The position numbers and the translations under genes are program-made. Shown here piece by piece: positions 36,374 through 48,361 of a stretch of DNA of 64,000 nt; position 1 is the stretch's first letter; each line of letters opens with the position of its first letter. The notes below the pieces were generated by a model that did not search any database, had not been told where the DNA came from, and was given only the letters and a program-made list of their open reading frames with translations. Where the stretch lies: contig VXBP01010356.1 in assembly GCA_013400115.1 (NCBI GenBank), positions 669 to 64,668 on the forward strand. Reading direction: 5' to 3'. The DNA is from Rhinopomastus cyanomelas (Eukaryota > Chordata > Aves > Bucerotiformes > Rhinopomastidae).

Positions 36374-37954
36374 GTAATATTTGTAATGTTCTGCCTCATC
36401 CAGGCTTCTTCTCTCTCTAGGGGTGACCAAAGACGTCCTTTTCCCATGTTGTCTGGGAGGGGCTGTGTAGGGCTTAACTAAGCTGAAGCTTAATGATGGG
36501 AGGGGTAAGATCAGAGCAGCTCAAGTCCATGTTGTAATACCAAGGGCAGAAACCAGTTGATTCTGTTGTGATCCCACCCTGGTGCTGCAGTGTTATTAAA
36601 CACTCCAGGCAAGGCCTTGGTGATGTTTTGCAGGGTTCTGGGTGGTGCAGACGTTCACATGGCCTCCCTGCTTGCCTGACTGATTGGATCTCCTGTTGTG
36701 GAACTCAGGTAGAACCTGTACCCAAGGTATTTCGGCTCTGTAGTGCAAGGTGGTGTGAGTTTTTTATCTTTGGGTACAGTATCTGCTTTCTCATCATAAT
36801 CTGACCTGTGGTGGGATCTGCAAACTGCTGCTTGGATCTGCGACCTGTGGCAGCTCAGCTAGCTTTGCTTCGGGCAGCACTGTTAGTCAAGAGGAGGCCT
36901 ACTGTACCCTGCTCCACAGATGAGGGTGCAGGTTAGAACTGACAACAGTTTTGATATCTTTCTGCATTGGCTTTGATTTGGATTTGCAGTACTTCACGGT
37001 GTAGTGTCTGCCACTGCACTTTTGGTTCTGAGACTCGCCTTACTGGTTTAATGTAGAAGTTAATGGTGGTCAAGTTACTGTAACTTGTGCCACGTTAACC
37101 ATGAGGGAGTCTACAGCTGTGGAATAACCTGCTCCAGTCAGAGTTTGGAACATGCACTTATGAGTGGGTGTCTCCCAAACTGGTACTTTGTGAGAAGTTT
37201 GTCTAGCCCACTCCTCAGTGAACCTGCATGGCACTTCCTTCCCCTTGATGTGAGAAGAAATATCCAGGCAGCTCTGCAAAATATGGGAAACTTTGGTTGC
37301 TGGCTAACAATCTCTTTTCTGGCCAGGGAAATAAGCTTTCATGGGGCTTTCCTAGCAGATGGGCAAGTTATTGGCTGCTGTTGCCTCTAGCCCGCATAGA
37401 GCAATTACCTGTTTGCACCACCAGGTACCTGAATGTAATTACTGGAAAAATCACATACAGTGTGATTAAACAAATTTTTATTTATTGTTCAGAGGTTTTT
37501 ATTAAATGCTTCAGCAAAATTTCAGTAACCAGTGACCTCTTTTAAGAAGTGACTCATTGCATTTTAAGGGCTTTAGAACCAAGTCATCCCTTGTCAGAGA
37601 TATGGAGGATAAATAGATGGTTCTTGACTGTGATTTCCAGTCTCAGAGGAAGTTCCTTTTCACTGCCTGTGGTGATGCTCAGCTGCATCACCGCTTTTAA
37701 TTGCCTCCAGGCTCCTGCAAGACTTTGCGTGTCCCCTCTGGCATGACCTACATCCTCGCAGAACTGGGAATCCCTCGGCACTGGTTATTGGAGTTTGAGC
37801 TCAGGACAGAAAGTCCTGTTGCTAATCCCTCGCTGTAAGCTAAGTGCCAATCTCTTTCTTGTGTCCTTAGGTTCATCCGGACTTGTTTTGCCTGTAGAAG
37901 GATACAAATGAATTTTCTGGATTAAAGTTGATGGTAAAAGATGAGAGTACTGTC
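36374..37954. other. Unassigned sequence
   Basis: Several short frames (for example 37085-37390 on the + strand) match nothing I recognise and lack convincing splice contexts. No repeat was seen before the CR1 piece that starts near 37955. Confidence 0.4.
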
Positions 37955-38064
37955 TTGAGCGTTATGGATCTGCTCTAGGGGATCCTGCTTTAACAGTGGG
38001 GTTTGACTAGATGGTATTCACAGGTCCCTTCCAACCCCCACCAGTCTGTGATTCTGTGATACTG
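37955..38064 (+). mobile_element. CR1 LINE 3' end fragment
   Basis: A short + strand CR1 3' end: 'ggatcctgctttaacagtgg', 'ggtttgactagatggta', 'ggtcccttccaaccccca' and a closing 'ctgtgattctgtgata' octamer tail. It is 5' truncated to about 110 bases. Confidence 0.85.
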
Positions 38065-38971
38065 CCCCTACTTTCCAGTTGAACAAAGTCATGCACAGTG
38101 AGTATCTGTTTGTTCTCGGGCCAAGGCTGCTGACAGGTTTTAGCAGCTTGCTTTCTGTCTTTGGAGAGGTTGTGAGATATCACATCCTCTACTTTTGCTA
38201 GACCAACATGTCGTTTTAATTTTACTTGGGAGATGCTCTCACTGATTCGTCTGCACTTCCCTATGTCAGCTTCCTCTGTATTTGTCTGATCTTTCTTGAT
38301 CAACAACGCTTTGTGTTGAATTTTATCTGGGGTGGTAACAGTATGTTATGCAGTGACATTATCTTTCTAGAAATGTCTTTCTCTGGAAATGTCTTCTGTG
38401 GTTTTCATGGCTTTGCTGTGCTGGGGGCTCATAATTCAGCAGTAATCAATGGCTCTGCTGAGGTTGTTATCCTTCCTTTGAGTTCCTGTCAGTCTGTAGG
38501 AACTTGGTTTTAGGCTGTCAAATTTAATCTCAGTTCCATTATTCCTCTTGTGAATGCCATCTGGAGGGTTCTTTTATTCTCACCTGATTTTCTCCACTGC
38601 TGCATCATACTGATGTTGCCTTTCAGTACGGTGCCATTAGTACGTGTCTCTAGGGTCTACACTTATCTGGTGCTTATATGAAAGCTATCTTTGCTTTTAT
38701 GGAGGTTTGTACCTGTTCTAAAAATATTTGTAAATGTTTAATGAAGCTTCAGATTGTCCCAGTGGGGCAGGTGTTTTTCCTAATGGTAAATGACTGATAA
38801 TGCTGAGAAACATGTTCAGTATCATGCCTTCAGTCAGAAATGAGCACTGATCGTATAATCCCAAGTCCTCTGTCCTAGAAATCAAAGAGAATGATAGTTT
38901 TTATCAGGAGACTGCCCAAAGGCCTTTTGGAAAATGCAGTATGTGTCAGTGCAAACTGGAGGACAGGATCT
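38065..38971. other. Unique sequence between CR1 copies
   Basis: No exon, RNA gene or repeat recognised. The stretch is T-rich with many short pyrimidine runs. Confidence 0.4.
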
Positions 38972-39490
38972 GGGCCACATCTGGAGTGTTGTGTCTGGTT
39001 CTGGGTCCCTCAGTTCCAGAAGGACACAGAACTGCTTGAGAGAGTCCAGCGTAGAGCCACAAGAATGATGAAGGGAGCGGAACATCTGCCTTCTGAGGAA
39101 AGACTGGGGGAGCTGGCTCTCTTTAGCTTGGAAAAAAAGAGACTGAGGGGTGACCTCATTAATTTTTATAAATATGGAAAGGGCAAGTGTCAGGAGGATG
39201 GAGCCAGGCTCTGCTCAGTGGCAGCCAATGATAGGACAAGGAGCAATGTGTGTCAGCTGGAACATCAGAGGTTCCACATAAATATGAGAAGGAACTTCTT
39301 CCCAGTGAGGGTGACAGAGCACTGGAACTGCCTGCCCAGGGTGGGTTGTGGAGTCATCTCCTCTGGAGACATTTGAAACCTACCTGGCCGTGTTCTGTGC
39401 AACTTGATCTAGATGATCCTGCTGTTGCAGAGGGATTGGGCTGGATGATTAGGGCCTTCCAGCCCCTAATGTTCTGTGATTCTGTGGTCT
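38972..39490 (+). mobile_element. CR1 LINE, ORF2 end and 3' UTR
   Basis: A 5' truncated + strand CR1. The ORF2 C-terminal end is still readable over about 39000-39360: LERVQRRATRMMKG, then LFSLEKKRLRGDLINFYKYG, then QLEHQRFHINMRRNFFPVRV. It ends with the usual 3' region (GATCTAGATGATCCTGCTG) and 'gttctgtgattctgtgg'. The long readable frame suggests limited age. It lacks the RT domain and cannot move. Confidence 0.93.
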
Positions 39491-42021
39491 GGAAAGCCAT
39501 CTGGAAGATACATTTAATGGGAGCTAAGTTTTAAAAGCTCTTGTGTGGCTTTGAAGCCTGGATATGTTAGCCACTGAAATTTTGACAGGTATGATTATTT
39601 TGGGGTACCATGTGTGTCCTTTTCCTGGGTACTGTTACAACACCAAGCTGAGCTTTGCTGTTGTTTTTGTTTAGGAGTGTGTGAAAGATGAATAGCTCAG
39701 GTGACACCATGCTCGTCTGTATTTGCTGCTTCGGTACCACTTATTTTGACACCTTTAGTTGATTCATTTGAAACTTTCCAACTCTTGAAACATCTCACAA
39801 ACTTCCTCAAATATCCATGTTTCTCCCTGATGCCCCCACCTCTGTTCTTCTTCTTTGTGTTTATTGTGCAGATTAATCTTGAAGCACAGAGTGACTGTGA
39901 GCTGAAATAATAATGTGCAGTGAAATCTCCTAAGTGACCGAGTTGCAGGGTGTGTGTTGGTGAAAAAAGCCCGCGTGCTAAGCTCTGCATCCAGCTGTGT
40001 AACATGGCACCTCCCTTGGAGTTCGATTTAGCATAATCTCTTGTGCTGCCTCAGCACTGCCTCCGCTTAGTTTCTCCACATTCTAAAGCATCCATGTTTC
40101 CACACAAGTTGCCCCTTTGGGATTTGCACACAGCTCTACCTGTTCATCCTCTGATGCCACCCTCCTGCCCCTGAGCCAGGGGGAAAGCACTGTAACTGTA
40201 AGCTTCTTAATTTATGAAAAAAAAACCCCAAAGTTGAAAAATTGTGCGAAGTGCCTTTGTTGTTTGTTCTGGGTACAGAGTAAATCTACCCCCGTGGTGT
40301 ACAAAGATTGAGAGTTCTGTTTATCCCTAGACAGGATAATCTTTTTGATGACAGAGGTTCAAATTTGCAATTAAATTGCTGCAGCTTAGCAAACCATACC
40401 TCTGTGCCCGTTTCCGTGTGAGCACATTTGGTCTATGGCAAGTGTGAGCTCAGACCTCTTCCCTGCAAGCCAGTAAAAGTCAAACTGTTTCAGGGTTTTG
40501 CTGTGGAGGAGCACACGTGGAGGGCTGCTGTGGCCATGGTAAGAACAAGAGTCTGAGTGCTGCTCTGGATGAGGTGACAGCAAGAGTTAGAGTGGATTGT
40601 GTTCCTGGGCTCCCAAGTCACTGGGGAAAAAAGGGATTTTTTTTTCCCCTTTTCCCACTGGTTTCCTTTGAAACCAGAATGACTCTGAGTTAGTTCTGTT
40701 TGTGAGAGTTTCCTGCTGTACAGAACTGCAGCCCTGTGCTTGTTCACAGGTTGTAGAGCAACATAACTCTAAACAAAAGATAGTATCTTTTGTGTTGTAA
40801 CTGTCTGGGTCAGATTCCAGAAGTGTCATCTATTTCTAAAATGCGAAGTCTGAGGATCTTGTTGTGTTCCCTAATCCCTGCATGCTCTGTGCAGTTCAGC
40901 AGCAGCCCTGCCTGGCCCTGGATGTGGGATGTGGGGCAGAGCAGGGCTCAGTGCCTATTAAAGTCAATGGGAACCTTTCCAATGGGTTCACAAACCCAGC
41001 CTACAGGAGAGCGATCTGCCTTCTTAAGGGATGCACAGTAGCACCCGTATTGCTCAAGCTCAGGGCAGTGAAAGCAAATCGGGGGTGGCCTTGAGAGGAA
41101 GTTTCTCGTGGGAGATTTCCTAGTATGGTGTGTTGGCATTGCTGTGCTTTGTTCAGAGGATTTCTCGTGAGCAGCCCCTAATCTCTTCCAGCGTGGAGCT
41201 CGAACGCTGTTCTGACATCAATCATGCTAACAACACATTTGCACATAGAATAGCAGTCGCCTTTTGAATGCGGGAGCCACAAACACGCGCTGACAGAAAA
41301 AGATGTTTAAGCAGTTTCCAGTCTGTGCTGTAATAAGTGAACCAGACATTGTACTGCAGAGAGCTGCGTGCTTCACGTGCCTTGCCGAGGAAGAAAACCC
41401 TGTCGTGAATCACAGTAATGGAAGAGGAAGCGTTTACGTCTCTCAAAGCATTCTGTACAATAATTATTCCTTCATTTTAAATTTAATTTCGGCAAATTTG
41501 AATCCAGATGAGATGAAGTTTGAAACAGAGGCTCTCATGGTAAGGTACAATTCAGCGTGTAATCTTCTGCAGGTGGCTGTTATTCATTTATTATTTGTAT
41601 TTCCATATTGCTTAGCAACCCCGGTGCTGGACCAGGACCTCGCTGCTGTAAGTGCTCTGCTAACGTTGATGGAACGGGTGGCTGCTGCCTCAGAGAATGC
41701 ACTGGTTTGTATTGGAGCCAAAAGTAAACTAGTGATTCCTCATCCTGTCCTTTCTGAATGAGAAAAAATTAAGGCAAACCGGTAGCTAGTTCTGTGGTTA
41801 TCAGTCTCTCTCTTGAATCTACACAAATATCTGGGGGCCTGTCAAGCAGGCAGCTTACATGTGTGCAGTCCCTGCAGGTTTTGTTTTGTGCAGAGTTGGA
41901 AAGAGTAGACAAACTTTTGGTCTCAAAGGCCTTTTTTCAGCAAGTTTCGAGCAAGACATAGCTCAGACACAACCGTGTCTGGCAGAAGAGAGACACAACC
42001 ATCTCTTACACAGTTTACACA
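39491..42021. other. Unassigned sequence with a 153-codon open frame
   Basis: No known gene. The notable part is an uninterrupted + strand frame at 41303-41761, in a block containing homeodomain-like AT-rich words (ataattatt, atttaattt) and 'cttagcaacc', which resembles half of an RFX X-box. The peptide (starting MFKQFPVCAVISEPDIVLQR) is not recognised. It could be a chance open frame in a regulatory element. Confidence 0.3.
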
Positions 42022-42080
42022 ATTTATTAGGGTTGGAAGGGGCCTTCAAAGGCCGTTGGGTCCAACTGTCCTGCTCAAGC
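42022..42080 (-). mobile_element. Short CR1 fragment, - strand
   Basis: 'ttagggttggaagg', 'ggccttcaaaggcc' and 'gggtccaactgtcctgc' match the inverted CR1 3' region just inside the octamer tail. Only about 60 bases remain recognisable. Confidence 0.6.
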
Positions 42081-43302
42081 AGGAGGACCAAAGAGATTGC
42101 TGCTGCGGAACAAGGAGGAGCAACTGAACACAGGCAGCTTCCACGTGTCAATCACTACCAAGCTCTTAAGTGATGAGATTCAGACCTTTGCTTTGAACAT
42201 TCCCTCTCGCCCCTGCCCACATCAGGCAGCTTGGTTCCAGCGCTGTAAAGCAGCCACAGTTCAGGATGCAGGACTCCTTTAGATAGGAAATGTGGTTGAA
42301 TTGCACTAGAGGAAGGGTTGAGTGCTGAACCAGTAAGAACTAAAGCTTGCATGTTGTTAAAATGAACAGTTGCCATTTCCTACACTGCACTAGGATGTGT
42401 TTGTCTCAGTAGGGGTTAAGGATAATGTACTGGTCTTTGATACTGCCCAGATGCCACACAGGACCAGACTGTGGCCATACTTCTCTGGACAGCTATCTCA
42501 GAACATCGGTGTTTGCATATGGTGGCCTATTGTAGCAGCAGGCTCTTGTGCACAGAGGTCGTATGGGGAACCCACGCGAAGTGCCTTGTATCAAGAGGTT
42601 AAAACCAGCCTGTGTTAATGCTGGATCCCAGCCAACATTACCCAGATGTTTGGCTAATGCCACACAATTAGATGTCATAAGAGAGAGAGGTGGCCGTCAG
42701 TGAAACAAAAGTGAGGCCAGCTTAAGAGCAGCAAATGGCTTGGGAGAGGTGGCCCATGTGTGAACACTTGTTTGAATTCCCCTTGAGTGCCCCGTGAGAT
42801 CAACAGACCTTCCCATAATGTAACAGTGGGGACTGGGATGCTCCTGGTAACAAAGGACTCTGTAAACTTCAGTTGCTGGAAGAGTGTAGCTGCACAGGCA
42901 CTAAATGAAAGTAACGTTGGTGAGTGAGGATGAAAAACGGTTGATGTAGAATTTACCTTTCTTGGGTGACCTTGTATTGCACTTCAGCTGTGAACGCTAA
43001 CTAGTCTGTACCTGCCACGTTGCAGACAACCATTCCTAACATGAAAATAGTGTCCTAATCACAGGTTCATCATTGCTGTGTAAATGCCAGATATTTGAAC
43101 TTCTTGCAATGGCCCATGTTTCTCACTTCAGTTTTCCCCGTCTTTGCTGTATCTTCCTCTTTTCTGCCCACAAAAACTACATGGGAGTGCATTTCGTTCT
43201 GTACTTCCCCTCCCAGAAATGTGAAAAGAAGAGCAAATGTACTCCTTTCTACCTAAATAAATTCCTGTGAATGCTCAGAACTTTCACAGCAGAAAAGCCA
43301 GT
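42081..43302. other. Unassigned sequence
   Basis: No gene or repeat recognised. Confidence 0.4.
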
Positions 43303-43713
43303 GAAAATCCAGTGCAGAGCCACAAAGATCATGAAGAGAGCAGATGAGGAAAGGCTGATGGAGCTGGGCCTCTTGAACTTGGAAAAAAGGACAGGAAAAA
43401 TGGAAAGGGTGGGTGTCAGGAGGATAGAGCCAGGCTCCTCTCAGTGTCATCCAATGATAGGACAAGAGGCAACAGATGTAAGCTGGAACAGAGGAGGTTC
43501 CACATCAGTATGAGAAGGAACTTCTTCACAGTGAAGGAGCACAGGAAAGCAGCCTGCCCATGGTGGGTTGTGGAGTCTCCTTCTCTGGGTTTAAAACCCA
43601 CCTGGGCATGTTCCTGTGTGACTTGATCTAAGTGGTCCTGCTGTGGCAGGAGGATTGAACTGGATGATCTTTCAAGGTCACTTCCAATCCCTAATGTTTT
43701 GTGATTCTGTGAA
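43303..43713 (+). mobile_element. CR1 LINE 3' end
   Basis: A + strand CR1 starting in the ORF2 end ('aatccagtgcagagccacaa') with internal deletions, for instance loss of the 'gggtgacctcattaatgttt' block near 43395. It ends with 'gttttgtgattctgtgaa'. Bases 43578-43630 are identical to 60781-60833. Confidence 0.92.
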
Positions 43714-44479
43714 GCAGCTAGTTTGGATCAGTCAAGTCCCCTCTGTCAGTGTCTGGTTCTGCCAAGAGCTTTCCAGTGCCTGGGTACTTTGGTAGCTGTT
43801 TTCACAGCAGTTGTGGTACATACAAGTGCTCTGTTAATAAAGTGACATCTTTTCAGCCTTGAAGTCATTGCCAGTGGACATGCTGGATGCTGGTTAAAAA
43901 TCCAAAAAGCCTCTGTTTGTCAAACCTTGTCTACCTGACACTGACACTAGAGAGCATGACATTTGCCTGCAATACAAATGAAATGCTGTCCAGTCCAAAA
44001 GGTCTGAAGGAGAAAAGCTTAATGTCAGTTTAGGGGGAGAAAATAAAACCCAACCACCATCATTTTGTTTCCTGTTTTTATGGGTCTACAAATCACCAGT
44101 GATAGTGATGTAAAGCTGCAGACATCAATCCTTTCCCCATCAAAAAATAAAAGCATAGGTTGTCAAAAGTAGTTTAAATTTTAAAGGATCTTGAGGTGAG
44201 AAAACGTTAGTCCTTTCCATAACACTAGAGTCAAGCAGAATGCAGGAAATATTTTCCATGGGTGCGTGATGAGCTCTGGTTCTGTGTGGCCTCATCATGT
44301 TTTCAATGAGCAAAGCAGGGCAATTTCAAGCTCCAGTTCTAGCTTTGCTGTGAATTGCAGCAAAACAATGTTGTGTGTGTCTACAAAAAAAGGAAGTGGA
44401 AAAAGTACCTTAACCTATTTTACAAGAGGATAGCAGTAACAGTGGTACCTTTTCCATGCTTATGTGCCCACAAAAAACC
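43714..44479. other. Unassigned sequence
   Basis: Unique-looking sequence. No gene or repeat recognised. Confidence 0.4.
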
Positions 44480-45004
44480 TGTCCTGGGTTTAGAAAGAGA
44501 GGCCAAATCGCTCTAGGTTAGTGTCAGCGAGTCAAGCCCACCAACCAGCTCTCAAGGAGAATTCAACAGGCAATGAAACAATCTTGCCAGAAAGGAGGAA
44601 TTTATTGAACCCAGGACCAAGAAGAAAAAGGAAAACCCCCCCAAAAAGTAAAAGCAAACAGAAGGTCTTGGAAATGGAGGTGTCGTGTGGCAAAGGTTTC
44701 TTAAACTCATTGCTTTGGTTGCTTTTGGAGCTCTGAATCTTGATCCTCCCTCCTGGTGCAGTTCCCTGTCTGCTAGAAAAAAGTCTGGTCTAGTCTGTGC
44801 ACAGTCTGTGTTGGTGCTTTTGTCTTCTGGAACATTTGGTTCATCCTCAGATGGCTTGTCCTCAGTTATTGCCGGCGGTACCATCCCATCTGCCTTTTGC
44901 TTTTCAACTCTAAACCCGTTGCATGAGCTGTCTTCATCTGGAGGTGCTTCTACCTGATCGCTTCCTAGATCACTTTGATGTGACATCCACTCCTCCTGTG
45001 TCAC
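44480..45004 (-). other. Unassigned - strand open frame with downstream AATAAA
   Basis: A minus-strand frame stays open from 45004 to 44552 (about 150 codons). Its first two thirds are hydrophilic and acidic (EWMSHQSDLGSDQVEAPPDE, KPSEDEPNVPEDKSTNTD) and its end is hydrophobic (FYFLGGFSFFFLVLGS). The first codon would be GTG, so it is not a complete gene. An inverted AATAAA lies at 44601-44606. A 10-base inverted repeat, GTCCTGGGTT at 44481-44490 and its complement at 44608-44617, brackets the end. It could be a retroelement or retrocopy remnant. I do not recognise the peptide. Confidence 0.25.
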
Positions 45005-45752
45005 TAGAATTTCATCTCTGCTTAGTTTCCTTGGTTTTCCTTTTCCTCTCCCTTTGTTTCTCCGTCTTATTTCCTGAAGGATCTGTCATCTTCCCTCGCT
45101 GGAATATTATAGGGGACTCAAAAGGTCTCTCTCATTTTCTCCATGCTGTGTCTCTAGAGTAAATTAGATTTGCTATCTTTATGGGTTCTGACTTCTGCTT
45201 GTCTCTGACAGACCTGTCACTTCCTGCCCAAAATAGATAAGTTGTCCATAGTAACTCTGTAAGTAGCTGACTGTCAAACCTGAGGCTGAATAAAAGTAAG
45301 TGAAGAAGAAGCAAACTGAGTGATTTATGGGACAGGATTAGTGACTGTGAATGGGCAGTAGCCATGCTGCTGGGAATTCATATCAAACACAAGCAAGGAT
45401 GTGGGCTGTTGACTTGGAATGGAGTAGATAGTTAAGCAGCTAGGGATGTTGGGTGAGAGGCTACCAGGAGGACTTTGCATGGAGTGGATGAAGGATAAAC
45501 CTGGACTGTTGCTGAGGGATTGCAAAAAGAACAGTGTTGTGAGGCAAGCGAGGGTGTAAGATCTGAATGGCTGTAAATGAGACTGTGTTAACTGTGCAAC
45601 TTGTGATAGATGTGAGATTAATGAATGGAGAAAGGAATGCCTGCAGACACCAGACACAGTTCTACAAAGGCAGCTCAAGGCTGGTGAGAGAAGAAAGGTT
45701 TGTGGCTATGAATGCTTTGGTTGAGGTCTGTGGCTAGTTGGTGGATAATCAC
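45005..45752. other. Unassigned sequence
   Basis: A minus-strand frame at 45325-45678 is open for about 117 codons but low in complexity and unrecognised. No repeat family identified. Confidence 0.3.
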
Positions 45753-46618
45753 AGAACATTAGGGTTTGGAAGGGACCTCAAAAGATCATCAAGTCTAATC
45801 CACCTGCCACAGAAGGATCACCTAGATCAAGTCACACAGGAAAATGTCCAGAAGGGTTTTAAACATCTCCAGAGAAGGAGACTCCACAGTGGTCCGTCAT
45901 TCTCACTGGCAATAAGTTCCTTCTCACATTCATATGGAACCTCCTGTGTTCCAGCTGACACACATTGCCCTTTGTCCTATCTTTTGATGACACTGAGCAG
46001 AGCCTGGCTTCATCCTCATGACACCCACCCTTTCCATATTTTTCAACATTACTGAGATCACCACTCAGTCTCCTTTTCTCCAAGCTCAAGAGACACAGCA
46101 TCCTCAGCCTTTCCTCTTTAGGGAGATCTTCCACTCTCTTTATCATTCTTGTGGCTCTGTGCTGGCATCTCTCAAGCAGCTCTATGTCCTTCTTGAACTT
46201 AGGGGACCAGAGCTGGACACAATATTCCACATGTGGTCTCAGCAGAGCAGAGAGGGAGGAAAACCTCTCTCGATCTGCCAGCCAGTCCAGTTCTGATCTA
46301 CCCCAGGATGCTGTTGGCCTTCTTGGCCACAAGGGACCATTGCTGGCTCATGGTCATCCTGTTGTCCACCAGGACCCCCAGGTCCATTTCTCTTATGCTG
46401 CTCTCCAACAGGTGAGTCCCCAACCTATACTGGTACCTGAGGTTGTTCCTGCCCAGTTGCCAGACTCTACACTGCCCTTGTTACAGTTCATTCCATTCTC
46501 CCCACCCAAGTCTCCATCCTGTCCAGATCCCACTGAATGGCAGCACAGCCTACTGGGGTGTTGGCCACTCCTCTCAGCTTTGTGTCATCAGCAAACTTGC
46601 TGATGGTGCTCTCTATCA
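45753..46618 (-). mobile_element. CR1 LINE, RT end to 3' tail, - strand
   Basis: One of the longest CR1 copies here, 5' truncated at about 46618. Its inverted 3' end begins at 45753 ('acagaacattagggtttgga'). On the minus strand the catalytic FADD box (SKFADDTKL) is intact at about 46580-46600, followed by the thumb and C-terminal part (HVEYCVQLWSPKFKKDIELL, RRNLLPVR). At least two frameshifts divide the frame. It is a dead copy. Confidence 0.93.
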
Positions 46619-48069
46619 GCAAGTCAGCAGTGATGAAGGAAGCTCTTTGGATAACTGTGTTGTATGAAGGAATGAGGGCAGGAATAATGTGATAAGGAAA
46701 GCCAGTCCAGCAAAGGTCCAAAGGAAGGGCAGGAAACCCACTGAGCATCCACACGGAGCAGAGGGTTTTGGCCACAGGAGCAGAGCACTTGCAGAATCAG
46801 AAAATTAAAGCGGTGCCTCTCTCCTTGACAACAGCACAACTCTTCCTGCCCTTGTGCCTGTGCAGGAGGGAATTGCCCTCCCCTGGCCTGGCCCCTGTCA
46901 CCCAGCACAGACACAGCCAGCTGCTTCATGTATTTTCCAGTGGCTCCTCTAGCCCCAGTCAGAGACTCTGCCGCTGTTTTCAAGAGGGTGTTAATGCATG
47001 CTGCTCACTGAGCTGCAAGTAAGTAGAAGGGTTTTTTCTCAGTGCTGATGCCTTGAAAACAGGCTCCAAACCTTACAATGTTTGTAAGAATGTATTAGGA
47101 GCTGATACTTTTTGATATTAGGAGCTGATGCTTTTTTATTCTGCTGTAGGTTTAAAAAAAGTTCAAACAGAGTCTTGATAAATTATTTCTAATTATTAGG
47201 AAAGATCTCTCAGTTTTAAGGGTCAAAAGAATAATTCTTTGGAGCCTTATCCTTTGCTTTCCACTGCCTGCCTACTGCTCTGTATGAGCTCCGGCATCGC
47301 TTTGGGGTTATAGCCCTCTCGGTCCTGCACACCCAAGCCAGTGCAGATCCACAGGTGCTGTGGTTTTCCACTTCCTATGTTCTCATGCTCTTGTGCTCTG
47401 CTGTGAAGTGTGCACACAGGTGCTGCATGAAGGCCACTATGTGTAGAAAACTAGAGGTCTAAGCCACAGACTGCTTTACACCTGGGGTGCAGAGGTAGTA
47501 GTGTATTGCTTTGATACCCTGCCTGAAACCATAAGTTAAAGCAAATCCCTGTTACTTGTTTATGTTTTAATAGTATTGATTTTGTTATTAGAAATTAAAA
47601 TGCTAGCCCCAGATTTAGATTGTTTCTTTAGTCTCAACAAGCATCTGTTCTGCCCAAAGCTCTCTGCTATAACACTGTAAGGTTAGTAAAATCTCTGGGA
47701 ACCTTTAATTACCGCAGTTAGTGGTGATTTCTAGTTTTCTGCAAGTCCGGAATCACAAGACACGGGCATTCCAGCCTCTGTGAGCACAGGAGCATATGCC
47801 TGCACTCAGAAGCCGATCAGTTTAATGTCATCTGACAATGGGTGTGTGGGATTTTCCAGCAGAGAAATCACTGAACTATTCAAAGTTGCTGCACCAGTCT
47901 CTGTGATTCTTTCTCAGAAAGTCATGTAAGCTGGGCAATGCCTCCCAGAGAGGTGAGGTGCTGCCAGTCTGCCCAGTTCTGCGTTTCTGCGGGTTGGCTG
48001 CTTTCAGATTTGGCTAGATCTAGAAGCAGGAAGGGAGCTGTGGCTCTCCCTACTCTGTGGCTTCTAGCT
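46619..48069. other. Unassigned sequence with a small duplication
   Basis: No gene recognised. 'ttaggagctgat' occurs twice within 47095-47130, and the 19-mer at 47110-47128 recurs at 48816-48834. Confidence 0.4.
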
Positions 48070-48361
48070 TTTCCACCTGTGCTGCAGATGGCTGCAGACA
48101 GGATGAGAGGAAATGGTCTCAAGTTGTGCCAGCTAAGGTTTAGATGGGATATTGGGAAAAATTTCTTTACTGAAAGAGTGGTCAGGTGTTGGAACAGGCT
48201 GCCCAGGGAAGTGGTGGAGTCATCATCCCTGGAGGTGTTCAGAAAGCAAGTAGACGTGGCACTTTGTGACATGGTTTAGTGGGCATGGTGATGTGGAGCT
48301 GACAGTTGGACTCGATGATCTTTGAGGTCTTTTCCAGCCCTATCATTATGATTCTGTGATT
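48070..48361 (+). mobile_element. CR1 LINE 3' end, another subfamily
   Basis: A + strand CR1 3' end: 'gacaggatgagaggaaatgg', 'ttgggaaaaatttctttact', 'ggaacaggctgcccaggga', 'ttggactcgatgatctttga' and a closing 'attatgattctgtgatt'. The wording differs from the copies at 38972, 51648 and 62125, so it belongs to another CR1 lineage. Confidence 0.92.

Noticed and set aside
38891..39376. 161-codon frame as a cellular gene
   Set aside because: It is the CR1 ORF2 C-terminus with unrelated upstream codons.
46151..46603. 150-codon + strand frame
   Set aside because: It is the antisense shadow of CR1 ORF2 on the minus strand.
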